From positions 1-41,602 of the forward strand of contig NZ_CAJYQD010000046.1 in assembly GCF_913776855.1 (NCBI RefSeq): DNA of 41,602 nt, in the 5' to 3' direction. Positions 1 through 8,195 of this stretch are shown one piece after another. The position numbers and the translations under genes are program-made. Origin of the DNA: an uncultured Sphingomonas sp. Lineage in GTDB: Bacteria > Pseudomonadota > Alphaproteobacteria > Sphingomonadales > Sphingomonadaceae. The notes under the pieces are model-generated. The model worked only from the letters and a program-made list of their open reading frames with translations, was not told the DNA's origin and ran no database searches. Each line of letters starts with the position of its first letter. Position 1 is the first letter of the stretch.

Positions 1-219
1 ACGTCGGCCAAGCTGATCCAGCGGGCCGCCGAACTCGACTTCGCCTGGCTGGAAGGGGTCGGCACGCTCGGCATCACCGCCGGCGCGTCGGCACCCGAAG
101 TGCTGGTGCGCGAGTTGGTCGATCGCATCGCCACCCGGTTCGACGTGACCGAGCGCGAAGTCGAGATGACGCGCGAGACGATCGCGTTCAAGCTGCCGCG
201 CGGCCTCGAAGCCGCGTAA
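1..219 (+). CDS. ispH: 4-hydroxy-3-methylbut-2-enyl diphosphate reductase, C-terminal fragment
   Basis: Frame 1 is open from the window edge to the TAA at 217-219, giving the last 72 residues. The stretch VGTLGITAGASAPEVLV is the characteristic C-terminal signature of IspH (LytB), the 4Fe-4S enzyme that makes IPP and DMAPP in the last step of the non-mevalonate isoprenoid pathway. The N-terminal part and the cluster cysteines lie outside the window. The stop codon overlaps the ATG of the following thrB by one base (TAATG), so the two are probably co-translated. The identity is quite secure because of the motif; nothing can be said about the missing part. Confidence 0.9.
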   Translation, partial: TSAKLIQRAAELDFAWLEGVGTLGITAGASAPEVLVRELVDRIATRFDVTEREVEMTRETIAFKLPRGLEAA

Positions 220-1172
220 TGGCCGTCTATACGCAGGTGTCGGCGGAGGCGCTTGCGCGCTTCCTGTCTGCTTACGACCATGGCGAACTGGTATCGGCAA
301 AGGGGATTGCCGAGGGGGTCGAGAACAGCAACTATCTGGTCGATACCACGACCGGCCGCTTTATCCTGACGCTGTATGAGAAGCGGGTCGATCTGGCCGA
401 CCTGCCCTTCTTCTTCGCGATGACCGATGCACTGGCGGACGCCGGCAACCCGGTCCCGCGGGCGCTGCCCGATCGCGCGGGACAGGTGATCCAGACGCTG
501 GAAGGGCGCCCCGCCTGTCTGATCGAATTCCTGTCCGGCGTTTCGGTCAGCCATCCCACGGTCGAACAGGCGCGTGCGGCGGGCGCCGCGCTGGGTGCGC
601 TGCACCGTGGTTTACGCGATTTCGCACCGATCCGTACCAATTCGATGGGTGTGGCGGCCTGGCCGAAGCTGTACGCCGACTGCGCCGAACAACTGGATTC
701 GATCGAGCCAGGATTGCGCGCGCGGGTCGGCGATGCGCTGAACACGGTGGTTGCGGCATGGCCCGCCGATCTACCGACCGGCGCGATCCATGCCGACCTG
801 TTCCCCGACAATGTGCTGATGCTGGGCGAGCGCGTCACGGGCCTGATCGACTTCTATTTCGCCTGTACCGACATCATCGCCTATGACGTCGCGATCACCC
901 ATTCGGCGTGGAGCTTCGATGCGAAGGGCGCGCCCCTCGACCCCGCGATCGGGCAGGCGCTGCTGGCCGGATACCGGACCGAGGCGTCACTCAGCGCGGC
1001 TGAGGTCGCCGCGCTGCCGCTGCTGGCGAAGGGCGCGTGCATCCGTTTCCTGCTCACCCGCGCATGGGACTGGATCAACACGCCGGCCGACGCGCTGGTG
1101 ACGCGCAAGGACCCGCTCGCCTATCTGTGCCGGCTCGACTGGTATTCCGCCAACCCGACCGCCTTCGCATGA
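219..1172 (+). CDS. thrB: homoserine kinase (ThrB, APH-fold type)
   Basis: The 317-aa protein phosphorylates L-homoserine in threonine biosynthesis (cytoplasmic, ATP-dependent). It is the kinase type related to aminoglycoside phosphotransferases, not the GHMP type. Visible features are an N-terminal substrate/ATP lobe with [13 protein letters not shown] near residues 29-41, the catalytic loop [11 protein letters not shown] (His191, Asp193, Asn198) and the metal-binding [10 protein letters not shown] (Asp211). Length is normal for the family. It starts inside the ispH stop codon and its own stop overlaps the rnhA start (ATGA), an arrangement ispH-thrB-rnhA that is common in sphingomonads and other alphaproteobacteria. 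A general APH-family kinase is the only alternative, and context argues against it. Confidence 0.92.
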   Translation: MAVYTQVSAEALARFLSAYDHGELVSAKGIAEGVENSNYLVDTTTGRFILTLYEKRVDLADLPFFFAMTDALADAGNPVPRALPDRAGQVIQTLEGRPACLIEFLSGVSVSHPTVEQARAAGAALGALHRGLRDFAPIRTNSMGVAAWPKLYADCAEQLDSIEPGLRARVGDALNTVVAAWPADLPTGAIHADLFPDNVLMLGERVTGLIDFYFACTDIIAYDVAITHSAWSFDAKGAPLDPAIGQALLAGYRTEASLSAAEVAALPLLAKGACIRFLLTRAWDWINTPADALVTRKDPLAYLCRLDWYSANPTAFA

Positions 1173-1621
1173 CCGACACCGCCGAACTTCCCCGCGTGGA
1201 GATCGCGACCGATGGCGCGTGCAAAGGCAATCCGGGTCGCGGCGGCTGGGGCGCGGTGCTGCGCGCCGCCGATGGCCGCGAGCGCGAATTGTCGGGTGGC
1301 GAGCGTGAGACGACCAACAACCGCATGGAATTGATGGCCGCGATCGAAGGGTTGCGCGCGCTGAAGCGCCCGTGCCGCGTGATCCTGTCGACCGACAGCC
1401 GTTATGTGATGGATGGCCTGACCAAGTGGATCAAGGGCTGGCAGAAGAACGGGTGGAAGACCGCCGCGCGCCAGCCGGTCAAGAATGCCGAATTGTGGCA
1501 GGACCTGCTCGCCGCCGCCAAGCCGCACCGCATCGAATGGATCTGGGTGAAAGGCCATGCCGGCCATCCCGATAACGAGCGGGCCGACAAGCTCGCCAGC
1601 GATGCAGCGATACAGCAATGA
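1169..1621 (+). CDS. rnhA: ribonuclease HI
   Basis: The 150-aa protein cleaves the RNA strand of RNA-DNA hybrids (Okazaki primer removal, R-loop clearance). All four acidic catalytic residues are visible: Asp15 in [12 protein letters not shown], Glu54 in NNRMELMAA, Asp76 in LSTDSRYV and Asp140 in DNERADKLA, plus His130 in VKGHAGH. The start is the ATG at 1169, which overlaps the thrB stop by 4 bp; the frame stays open further upstream, but only as a shadow of thrB. The 3' end again overlaps the next gene by ATGA. It is a complete, ordinary-length enzyme. Confidence 0.95.
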   Translation: MTDTAELPRVEIATDGACKGNPGRGGWGAVLRAADGRERELSGGERETTNNRMELMAAIEGLRALKRPCRVILSTDSRYVMDGLTKWIKGWQKNGWKTAARQPVKNAELWQDLLAAAKPHRIEWIWVKGHAGHPDNERADKLASDAAIQQ

Positions 1622-2283
1622 TCCCACGCCTCCTGATCGATACCGCCAAGGTTCCCGGCGATGACGTCGAGCTGCGCCTCGTCCAGCGGGGCGACGATTT
1701 CATGATCGTCCTCGACCGCAACGAATTGATGAGCAGCCGCATGTCGGCGTCCGAAGAGGCGCTGGCCGATCTCGGCTGTGCGCATCTGACCGGGCGGAAG
1801 GGTGCGCGGGTTCTGATCGGCGGCCTTGGCATGGGATTTACGCTCCGCCGAGCGCTGAAAATCCTGCCCGCTGATGCCGAGGTGGTGGTCGCCGAACTCG
1901 TGCCCAAAATCGTCGAATGGGCGCGTGGGCCGCTCGCGCATATCTTCGATGGCTGCCTCGACGATCCGCGCGTGCGGATCGCGGTCGGCGACGTGGCGTG
2001 GGCGATCGAGCAGGGCGGTTGGGACGCGATCCTGCTCGACGTCGACAACGGGCCGGACGGGCTGACCCATGCCGGCAACGACAAGCTGTATTCGTCGCGT
2101 GGGCTTCAGGTGACGCAGCGCGCGATGCGGTCCGGCGGGGTGCTGGCGATCTGGTCTGCCTATGCCGACGCGGTCTTCACCAGGCGGCTGAGGGATTGCG
2201 GCTATCTGGTGGATGAACAGGTCGTGCGGGCAAGAGGGACCAAGGGCGCACGGCATGTGATCTGGCTGGCCGGGCGGCGGTAA
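1618..2283 (+). CDS. spermidine synthase-like SAM-fold protein
   Basis: The 221-aa protein belongs to the spermidine synthase/PABMT group of Rossmann methyltransferase-like folds. The nucleotide-binding loop is [12 protein letters not shown] (about residues 63-74), followed by [14 protein letters not shown] (acidic residue after strand 2), the internal GDVAWAI and the [24 protein letters not shown] segment that corresponds to the catalytic-loop region. It is shorter than true polyamine synthases (about 280-300 aa) because the N-terminal beta domain is reduced, so polyamine synthesis cannot be assumed. It overlaps rnhA by 4 bp and ends the ispH-thrB-rnhA chain. Role unknown beyond fold; aminopropyl or methyl transfer are both possible. 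Confidence 0.75.
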   Translation: MIPRLLIDTAKVPGDDVELRLVQRGDDFMIVLDRNELMSSRMSASEEALADLGCAHLTGRKGARVLIGGLGMGFTLRRALKILPADAEVVVAELVPKIVEWARGPLAHIFDGCLDDPRVRIAVGDVAWAIEQGGWDAILLDVDNGPDGLTHAGNDKLYSSRGLQVTQRAMRSGGVLAIWSAYADAVFTRRLRDCGYLVDEQVVRARGTKGARHVIWLAGRR

Positions 2284-2302
2284 GGATTACCTCAACTCAT
2301 AT

Positions 2303-2485
2303 CCCCACCCGTTTGGTTCGAGCTTCTCGAGAGCGGGGTTCCGCAAGGGCAGCATCTGCGGCGGACAAACCGCCCTCCCCTCCGTTCAGTTCGAGCCTGT
2401 CGAGAACCCGGCTGCCCCAAACAACCCGTTCTCGACGGGCGCTTCTCGACAGGCTCGAAGCTGCTCGAACCAAACGGGGTGGGTG
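2303..2485. repeat. nested inverted repeats of the TTCGAGCCTGTCGAGAA type
   Basis: The outer arms at 2305-2323 and 2463-2482 pair apart from a single extra base (CCACCCGTTTGGTTCGAGC against its complement). Inside lies a perfect 17-bp inverted repeat, TTCGAGCCTGTCGAGAA at 2390-2406 and its complement at 2443-2459. A further copy of the same word family (CTTCGACAGGCTCGGCGG) sits at 2587-2604, so repeat material spans most of 2284-2633, a gap with no gene. The region separates converging genes and could stop transcription from both sides. I take it as a dispersed intergenic repeat typical of sphingomonad genomes rather than an insertion sequence: no transposase or flanking target duplication is seen. 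Confidence 0.7.
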
Positions 2486-2633
2486 AGGATAGGGGAAAGC
2501 CCCCCCCGTCCGAGCCGAGTAGCGACTGGAGCGAAGTCGAAGGCCCGTATCGAAGCACCTGCTACAACCCGTCCGTCGATACGCCGCTTCGACAGGCTCG
2601 GCGGCTACTCAGGACGAACGGGAGTGGCTCAGA

Positions 2634-2777
2634 TCACTCATCCGTACGGATCTTCACCTTGTTCGGCAGATCCTTCCCTTTGGTCCGGCGCGAGGGCACC
2701 TGCACCGGGTTCTTCTTCTTCCAGTCCCCCCAGCGCTTCGGGCCTTCGGGGGTATCGATGATCGTGTCGTCGTCCAT
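2634..2777 (-). CDS. small basic protein of unknown function (47 aa)
   Basis: A 47-aa frame runs from ATG at 2777 to TGA at 2634. It is rich in Lys, Arg and Asp, with a central KRWGDWKKKNPVQVPSRR and a charged tail KVKIRTDE. No transmembrane helix or signal peptide. The composition and good codon usage suggest a real gene, and I believe similar short Lys-rich proteins are annotated in other sphingomonads, but this cannot be verified here. It lies just beyond the terminator hairpin of the aldehyde dehydrogenase gene, so it probably has its own promoter in the hairpin region or arises by read-through. No clear Shine-Dalgarno is present. Function unknown. Confidence 0.5.
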   Translation of the reverse strand: MDDDTIIDTPEGPKRWGDWKKKNPVQVPSRRTKGKDLPNKVKIRTDE

Positions 2778-2787
2778 CACAGCATCC

Positions 2788-2870
2788 AAAACGAAAAGCG
2801 GGCGGCGGATCAACGACCCGCCGCCCGCTTATGTCCGCGATCGCGGCGCCGGCCCGCTCCCTCGGGCCGG
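2788..2870 (-). terminator. tandem hairpins ending the dehydrogenase transcript
   Basis: Reading the minus strand beyond the stop at 2889, an 8-bp GC stem (2849-2856 with 2863-2870) is followed by a 12-bp stem AGCGGGCGGCGG (2797-2808) with 2818-2829 and a 9-base loop. The second hairpin runs directly into TTTTCGTTTT on the minus strand (2788-2797), the layout of a rho-independent terminator. Confidence 0.75.
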
Positions 2871-2888
2871 CCGCGCATCACGCACCGA

Positions 2889-4466
2889 TCAGCCAAGCGT
2901 CCACGCCCCGTCGATCCGCGCCAGCGCCCCCTGCTGGTTCCCTTCGCGCAACGCCTCGGGCAGCAGCGCTTCGGGGAAGTCCTGATACGATACCGGCCGC
3001 AGGAAGCGGTCGATGGCGAGGGTGCCGACCGAGGTCGTGCGCCCGTCCGACGTCGCCGGGAACGGACCGCCATGGACCATCGCGTGGCCGACCTCGACAC
3101 CGGTCGGCCAGCCGTTGCACAGGATGCGGCCGACGGTGCGTTCCAGCACCGGAATCAGCTTGCGCGCATCGGCATAATCGCCCTCGTCGATCTGCAGCGT
3201 CGCGGTCAGCTGTCCTTCGAGCTTGCTCAACACCTCGACCAGTTCGTCGGCGTCGGCGCACTTCACCACCACCGACGACATGCCGAACACTTCGTGCGCG
3301 TGCGCCGGATCGGCGATGAAGTCCTTGCCCGACACGGCGAAGATCGCCGCACGACCGCGCGTCGGACCTTCGGGTTCGGCGCCTTCGCCGACCAGCGTGA
3401 CGGCGGGGCTGGCGGCGAGCTTGGCGCGGCCTTCCTCGAACGCCTTGTGGATGCCGTCGGTCAGCATGACCTGTGCCGGGGTACCGAGCAGTGCTTCGCC
3501 CGCGGTGTCGAGGAACGCATCAAGTTCCGGCCCGGCAATGCCGAGGACGAGGCCCGGATTGGTGCAGAACTGGCCCGCGCCCATGCTGAGCGACCCGACA
3601 TAGGCCTTGGCCAGCGCCTCGCCACGGTTCTTCAGCGCTTCGGGCATCAGCACGACCGGGTTGATCGACGACATTTCGGCATAGACCGGGATTGGCTGCG
3701 GCCGGTCCTGTGCGACCTTCATCAACGCGGTGCCGCCGGCGCGCGACCCGGTGAAGCCCACCGCCTGGATGCGCGGATCGGCGACCAGCGCGGTGCCGAT
3801 CACCTGGCCCGACCCCGATACCATCGAGAATACGCCGTCCGGCATCCCGGTCTTTTCCGCCGCCTTGATAATTGCCGATGCGACCAGTTCGGCGGTGCCC
3901 GGATGCGCCTGATGCGCCTTCACAATCACGGTGCAGCCCGCCGCCAGCGCCGACGCGGTGTCGCCACCGGCGGTCGAGAAGGCGAGCGGGAAGTTCGATG
4001 CGCCGAACACCACCACCGGGCCGACCGGGATCGTGCGCAGCCGCAGGTCGGGCTTGGGCACCGGTGCGCGGGCCGGATCGGCATGGTCGATGCGCAGCTG
4101 CTGCCACGCGCCATCGCGCACTTCCTTGGCGAACAGGCGCAGCTGGCCACAGGTGCGGCCGCGCTCGCCGGTCAGGCGGGCGGTCGGCAGACCGGTTTCA
4201 CGGCTGCCGCGTTCGATCAGCGCGTCGCCCAGCGCCTCGATCTCGTCCGCGATCGCGTCGAGGAAGCCGGCGCGCTGCTCCAGCGGCAAGGCGGCGTAGA
4301 TGGGGAAGGCGGCGGCGGCGCGGGCGCACGCTTCCTCGGCATCTTCCTTCGTGCCCTTTGAAAAACCTTCGCCGAACAGCGCGCCGGTCGCGGGATCATA
4401 AGCCTGGAACATGTCGTCGCGGGCGACGCGCTTCGAACCCAGGAACAGTTCGCCGGTGATCGTCAT
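2889..4466 (-). CDS. alpha-ketoglutarate semialdehyde (2,5-dioxovalerate) dehydrogenase
   Basis: The 525-aa aldehyde dehydrogenase oxidises 2,5-dioxopentanoate to 2-oxoglutarate with NAD(P)+, the last step of non-phosphorylating pentose/hexarate and hydroxyproline breakdown. Catalytic residues are visible: Asn158 in GASNFPLAF, Lys183 in VIVKAHQAHPGT, Glu264 in VYAEMSSINP and Cys301 in MGAGQFCTNPG. The MGAGQFCTNPG motif and the C-terminal GWPTGVEVGHAMVHGGPFPATSD are typical of the KGSADH (AraE/YcbD-like) class rather than other ALDHs. The start at 4466 is preceded by AAAGAGG six bases away; the frame is open further upstream but only antisense to other coding. A LacI-type palindrome lies 43-55 bp upstream. 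Confidence 0.85.
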   Translation of the reverse strand: MTITGELFLGSKRVARDDMFQAYDPATGALFGEGFSKGTKEDAEEACARAAAAFPIYAALPLEQRAGFLDAIADEIEALGDALIERGSRETGLPTARLTGERGRTCGQLRLFAKEVRDGAWQQLRIDHADPARAPVPKPDLRLRTIPVGPVVVFGASNFPLAFSTAGGDTASALAAGCTVIVKAHQAHPGTAELVASAIIKAAEKTGMPDGVFSMVSGSGQVIGTALVADPRIQAVGFTGSRAGGTALMKVAQDRPQPIPVYAEMSSINPVVLMPEALKNRGEALAKAYVGSLSMGAGQFCTNPGLVLGIAGPELDAFLDTAGEALLGTPAQVMLTDGIHKAFEEGRAKLAASPAVTLVGEGAEPEGPTRGRAAIFAVSGKDFIADPAHAHEVFGMSSVVVKCADADELVEVLSKLEGQLTATLQIDEGDYADARKLIPVLERTVGRILCNGWPTGVEVGHAMVHGGPFPATSDGRTTSVGTLAIDRFLRPVSYQDFPEALLPEALREGNQQGALARIDGAWTLG

Positions 4467-4508
4467 GTGCATCCTCTTTGCGCAAAGTGTTGGCGCCCAG
4501 ATAGGAAC

Positions 4509-4522
4509 TGATAGCGCTAACG
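4509..4522. promoter_or_regulatory. candidate LacI-family operator TAGCGCTA
   Basis: TGATAGCGCTAACG contains a perfect 8-bp palindrome TAGCGCTA (4512-4519) with a further matching G-C pair outside (4510 and 4521). This resembles the TGTTAGCGCTAACA-like sites bound by LacI-family sugar regulators in alphaproteobacteria. It sits just upstream of the dehydrogenase start. A second palindrome, CTTTGCGCAAAG (4476-4487), overlaps the ribosome binding site region. The regulator is not in the adjacent genes. Confidence 0.45.
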
Positions 4523-4539
4523 TAAATGGGTGTCGTGCA

Positions 4540-5634
4540 TTACTCCGACAATCTATGCGGCGAATAGACGGCGGCGTCGACCCCCGGCGGCACGTCGCCG
4601 ACGCCCAGCAGCGCGGCGCATAGCCGCGCGGCGGCGGGCGCGGTCTGGATGCCGAAGCCCCCCTGCCCCGCGCACCAGAAGACGCCGGGCACAGCGGCGT
4701 CGAAGCCATAGACCGGCAGCCGATCGGGCGCGAAGCTGCGCAGGCCTGCCCAGCGCCGCTCGACCGCCTCGACCCGCCAGTCGACCGCCGATTCGAACCG
4801 GTCGATGGCCAGCGCGACGTCGATCTCTTCCGGCGCGACATCGTGCGCGCGGTCGGGTGTCTCATCATGGGGACTGAGCCACAGCCGCCCGCCCGGTTCG
4901 GGCTTGAAGTAGAACCCGCCCGCCGCATCCAGCACCAGCGGCAGGTCGGCGGGCGCCGGCGGGTCGACCCGGACCTGCAACACGGTCCGCCGATAGGGGC
5001 GGATGCCCTGCGGCGCGGCGCCCAGCAGGGCCGCAACGTCATCGGCCCACGCCCCGGCCGCGTTCACGACGACATCGGCGACGATGGTGTCGCCGGCGGC
5101 CGTGGTCAGGCGCCACCGCCCATCGCTCCGCCGCGCATCGGTCAGCCGCGCATCGCACCGCAACGTCGCCCCGCCCCGCCGCGCTTTGGCGAGATAGGCG
5201 GCGTGGAGCGCGCCGACATCGATATCGGCACAGCCCGGCGACCATAAGGCGTGCCACCGCCCGCGCAGGCCATCCACCACGCCGTGCGGGTCGCGCCAGG
5301 CGATCGGCACGCCGGTCGCCGCAAAGTCGGCCGCCATCGCCTCCAGAACGGTGCGATCGCGCGCCAGCAGCAATTCTCCGCGCGTGCGCAGGAATCCCTG
5401 GGCTGCGAAGTCGGCCGGCGGCGCGTGCAGGAACGGGCCGGACGCGGTAGTCAACGGCTGGACCAGCGGCCCGCCATAGGTTTCGGACCAGAAGGCGGCC
5501 GACCGCCCGGTCGCATGGAACCCCGGCTGTGCTTCGGCCTCCAGCAGGATCACGTCGTCGGTCGCGGCGAGTTCGGCGGCAAGGCTCGCGCCCGCCATCC
5601 CCGCGCCGACAATCGCCACCCGCCTGCGCGTCAT
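4540..5634 (-). CDS. FAD-dependent D-amino acid dehydrogenase-like oxidoreductase (DAO family)
   Basis: The 364-aa protein has the N-terminal dinucleotide-binding GAGMAGASLAAEL (Gly10, Gly12, Gly15) and an acidic strand end VILLEAEAQPGFHATGRSAA. The last motif closely resembles D-arginine dehydrogenase DauA, where the corresponding loop is EAQPGYHSTGRSAA. The substrate domain lies in the middle and the FAD-closing WCAGQGGFGIQTAPA near residues 325-339. The expected reaction is oxidation of a D-amino acid or other secondary amine to the imino acid. It overlaps the upstream hydrolase by ATGA and is followed 73 bp on by the semialdehyde dehydrogenase. Substrate is uncertain; D-arginine or another D-amino acid is the first guess, D-hydroxyproline a context-based alternative. 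Confidence 0.78.
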   Translation of the reverse strand: MTRRRVAIVGAGMAGASLAAELAATDDVILLEAEAQPGFHATGRSAAFWSETYGGPLVQPLTTASGPFLHAPPADFAAQGFLRTRGELLLARDRTVLEAMAADFAATGVPIAWRDPHGVVDGLRGRWHALWSPGCADIDVGALHAAYLAKARRGGATLRCDARLTDARRSDGRWRLTTAAGDTIVADVVVNAAGAWADDVAALLGAAPQGIRPYRRTVLQVRVDPPAPADLPLVLDAAGGFYFKPEPGGRLWLSPHDETPDRAHDVAPEEIDVALAIDRFESAVDWRVEAVERRWAGLRSFAPDRLPVYGFDAAVPGVFWCAGQGGFGIQTAPAAARLCAALLGVGDVPPGVDAAVYSPHRLSE

Positions 5635-6590
5635 GCGTGCGCCCGGTGCGGTGCCGGCGCGCGGGCGTCGAGGAACGCGTCGATCGCCGCGATAGCCCGC
5701 GACCGGACCGGATCGGCCTCGCGCAATATTTCATGCGCCGATTCCGCCCCGAAGCGGAGCAGCTCGACATCGGGGAGCCGTCCGGCAACCTTGACAGCGG
5801 CGCGCGGATCGACCAGCGCATCGGTATCCGCCACCAGCATCTGGATCGGCACCGTCACCGTGGCGAGCGCGGGATCGGCGCGCAATTCGCGGGTCGAGCG
5901 GAACGCATCAATCACCCAGCGCCAGCTGGGCGGCCCGGTGCGCAGCGCCGCGTCGGTCCCCTGCCACCACAGCTCGTCCGAATAGCGTGCCGGATCGTGG
6001 GTCAGCATCCCCTCCCGCGGGCGCACCGTGTGCGGCCGCTCATTGCCTTTCCACGCCGGCCTGAGCGGGCTGCCCATCGCGCTCAGCACCCGCGCCATGC
6101 GTTCGCCGAAGCGCGGTCCGATCGGCGATCGCAGCCCCAGCATCGGCGCGACCAGCACGCACGCCGCCGGATCGACCCGCCGCTCGACCACGCCACGCAG
6201 CGCCAGATGCCCTCCCATCGAATGACCGATCAGCACGCGCGGCCCCTCGGCGGTCCACTGGTTCCAGAAGGCGGCAAGGTCGCCCAGATATGTTTCGAAC
6301 CGGTCGATGTCGCCGCAGTCGCCTGCCGGGGTGCAGCGCCCCGACCCGCCCTGCCCACGCCAGTCGAATGCGGTGATTTTCCACCCGCGCACGTGCCAAT
6401 GGGCAAAGACCTCCAGATATTTCTCGAACATGTCGCCGCGCCCGGTCTGGAACAACAGGCTGCCGCGCGGGCGGACATTGGCGGGCGCCGCCCAGTCGAA
6501 CCGGCGATGCGACCAGCCGTCGGGTGCCTGCCACCGGGTGATGGCGGCGGCGGCGGGAATCGCGCGGCGATAGAGGGCGTGGGCGGCCAT
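5631..6590 (-). CDS. alpha/beta hydrolase (lysophospholipase/monoacylglycerol lipase-like)
   Basis: The 319-aa protein shows the alpha/beta-hydrolase nucleophile elbow GHSMGGHLAL, an oxyanion-region strand RGSLLFQTGRGDMFEKY and FDWRGQGGSGR before the elbow, as in PldB-type lysophospholipases and monoglyceride lipases. The likely acid is in LVADTDALVDPRAA and the catalytic His in ESAHEILREAD. There is no signal peptide, so it is presumably cytoplasmic or membrane-associated. It is the first gene of a minus-strand pair with the FAD oxidoreductase (4-bp overlap) and is divergent from cpaA with only 47 bp between starts. Substrate unknown. Confidence 0.8.
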   Translation of the reverse strand: MAAHALYRRAIPAAAAITRWQAPDGWSHRRFDWAAPANVRPRGSLLFQTGRGDMFEKYLEVFAHWHVRGWKITAFDWRGQGGSGRCTPAGDCGDIDRFETYLGDLAAFWNQWTAEGPRVLIGHSMGGHLALRGVVERRVDPAACVLVAPMLGLRSPIGPRFGERMARVLSAMGSPLRPAWKGNERPHTVRPREGMLTHDPARYSDELWWQGTDAALRTGPPSWRWVIDAFRSTRELRADPALATVTVPIQMLVADTDALVDPRAAVKVAGRLPDVELLRFGAESAHEILREADPVRSRAIAAIDAFLDARAPAPHRAHA

Positions 6591-6637
6591 GCGTCCGGTT
6601 ACGGTTTCGAAACCCCTTACGTCTAGAGGTTAACGCC

Positions 6638-7111
6638 ATGGGGGGTATCGTCGTTCCTTGGCTGGCGCTCGCGCTGCTGCTGCTGCTGGTCATGGCCGGT
6701 ATCGAGGATGCACGTACCCGCGAAATCGCCAACTGGAAAAACGCGGCCATCGCGCTGCTGGCGCTGCCATGGTGGTGGGCCAACGGCCTGTCGGGCATCG
6801 ACATGGCGTGGCAGCTCGGCGTGGCCCTGATCGTCTTCGCGCTGTTCTTCGCCGCGTTTGTCGCCGGACAGATGGGCGGCGGCGATGTGAAGATGATCGC
6901 CGCGCTCGCGCTGTGGCTGCCGCCCGGCGCCGTGCTGTCGATGCTGATGGTGATGTCGCTGCTGGGCGGCGCCCTCACCCTGTTGTTCCTTGCCGACCGC
7001 TGGCGGCGGCGCGCGGCACAGGTGGCGGAGATTCCGTACGGAATCGCCATCGCCATCGCCGGGATGCTTGCGATCGCGAACCCGTTCTTAACCCATTTCG
7101 GTGATGCTTAA
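6638..7111 (+). CDS. cpaA: prepilin peptidase CpaA/TadV
   Basis: The 157-aa inner-membrane aspartic protease (family A24) trims Flp-type prepilins. The two catalytic aspartates are visible, Asp24 in AGIEDARTREIANW and Asp83 in GQMGGGDVKMIAAL, separated by hydrophobic helices. Several more membrane segments follow. It lacks the N-terminal methylase domain of PilD, as CpaA/TadV proteins do. AGAGG lies seven bases before the ATG. It is the first gene of the tad cluster. No flp/pilA pilin gene precedes it here, although one usually does in this operon type. Confidence 0.9.
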   Translation: MGGIVVPWLALALLLLLVMAGIEDARTREIANWKNAAIALLALPWWWANGLSGIDMAWQLGVALIVFALFFAAFVAGQMGGGDVKMIAALALWLPPGAVLSMLMVMSLLGGALTLLFLADRWRRRAAQVAEIPYGIAIAIAGMLAIANPFLTHFGDA

Positions 7112-7154
7112 CGGCGAATCAACCGGCCAGACGAATGGAAAGGCCATCGACGTC

Positions 7155-8195
7155 ATGGACTCTCGCAAACTGTTCCTGCTGATCGGGGCGCTGTTCGTAG
7201 CCGGCCTGACCGCGTTCATGGCCCGCAATCTGATGGCCGGCGCATCGGCCCCGATGGCGACCGCCGCCCCTGTCGCGGCCCCGATCGACGGCCCGCGCGT
7301 GCTGGTCGCGACCAAGGCGCTGGCGGTCGGCACGATCATCGACGCCACCACGCTGCGGTTCCAGCCCTGGCCCAAGGAACTGGTCGAGAACGCCTATTTC
7401 CTCGAATCCTCGCCTGAATCGCGCAACCTGGTCGGCACCGTCGTGCGGTTCGCCATTCCGGCGGGCCAGCCGATCACCCAGGGCGCGCTGGTGAAGCCCG
7501 GCGACCGGGGCTTCCTGGCGGCCGCGCTGGGACCGGGGATGCGGGCGGTGACCGTGCCGGTATCGACGCAAAGCGCCGTTGCGGGCTTCGTGTTTCCGGG
7601 CGACCGCGTCGACCTGGTCCTGACGCAGAACGTGCCGGGCGGCGGCGACGGCGCCCCGCTGAAGGCGGCGGAGACGTTCCTGCGCAACCTTCGCGTGCTG
7701 GCGACCGACCAGCGCACCGACAAGAATTCCGACGATCAGGGCAAGACGCTGGTTTCGACCTATTCGACCGTCACCGTAGAGGCGACGCCGCGCATCGCGG
7801 AAAAGATCGCGGTCGCGCAGACCGTCGGTACGCTGTCGCTGTCGCTGCGCTCGATCGCCGACAATGGAACGGAACTGGAGGAAGCGATCGCCAGCGGCGA
7901 CGTCCAGCTGCCGGCAAACGGCGATCCGAAGGCGGAAAAGGCCGCGCTGGCGCGCATCGCCAGCCGCCCGATCGATGGCGGCTCGACCTTTTCGACCGGT
8001 GCCGATGTATCGCGGTTCCAGCGCAGCTCGGTCCCCGGCAAGGCCGGCATGATGGCCGGCACCACCACCGCAGGGCCGCCGGTCGGAACGATGACGCCCG
8101 CCGGGCCGACCGCACCCACCGCAACGACCGGACCGGTCGTGCGGATCACCCGCGGCAATGACGTGACCGCCGTGCCGGTCGGAGGAAGCAAGTGA
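7155..8195 (+). CDS. cpaB: Flp pilus assembly protein CpaB (RcpC)
   Basis: The 346-aa protein has one N-terminal membrane anchor (KLFLLIGALFVAGLTAFMA) followed by a SAF-like domain beginning PRVLVATKALAVGTIIDATTL and the conserved RAVTVPVSTQSAVAGFVFPGDRVDLVLT. The C-terminus is rich in Gly, Pro and Thr. CpaB is a periplasmic component that works with the secretin CpaC. The start at 7155 puts GGAAAGG upstream and keeps the anchor at the N-terminus; the frame is open 54 bases further but that would delete the normal signal layout. Its TGA overlaps the cpaC start (TGATG). Confidence 0.9.
   Translation: MDSRKLFLLIGALFVAGLTAFMARNLMAGASAPMATAAPVAAPIDGPRVLVATKALAVGTIIDATTLRFQPWPKELVENAYFLESSPESRNLVGTVVRFAIPAGQPITQGALVKPGDRGFLAAALGPGMRAVTVPVSTQSAVAGFVFPGDRVDLVLTQNVPGGGDGAPLKAAETFLRNLRVLATDQRTDKNSDDQGKTLVSTYSTVTVEATPRIAEKIAVAQTVGTLSLSLRSIADNGTELEEAIASGDVQLPANGDPKAEKAALARIASRPIDGGSTFSTGADVSRFQRSSVPGKAGMMAGTTTAGPPVGTMTPAGPTAPTATTGPVVRITRGNDVTAVPVGGSK

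Noticed and set aside
4467..5042. N-terminal extension of the semialdehyde dehydrogenase frame up to 5042
   Set aside because: This part is antisense-like low-complexity Arg-rich text overlapping the FAD oxidoreductase; the RBS and family alignment place the start at 4466.
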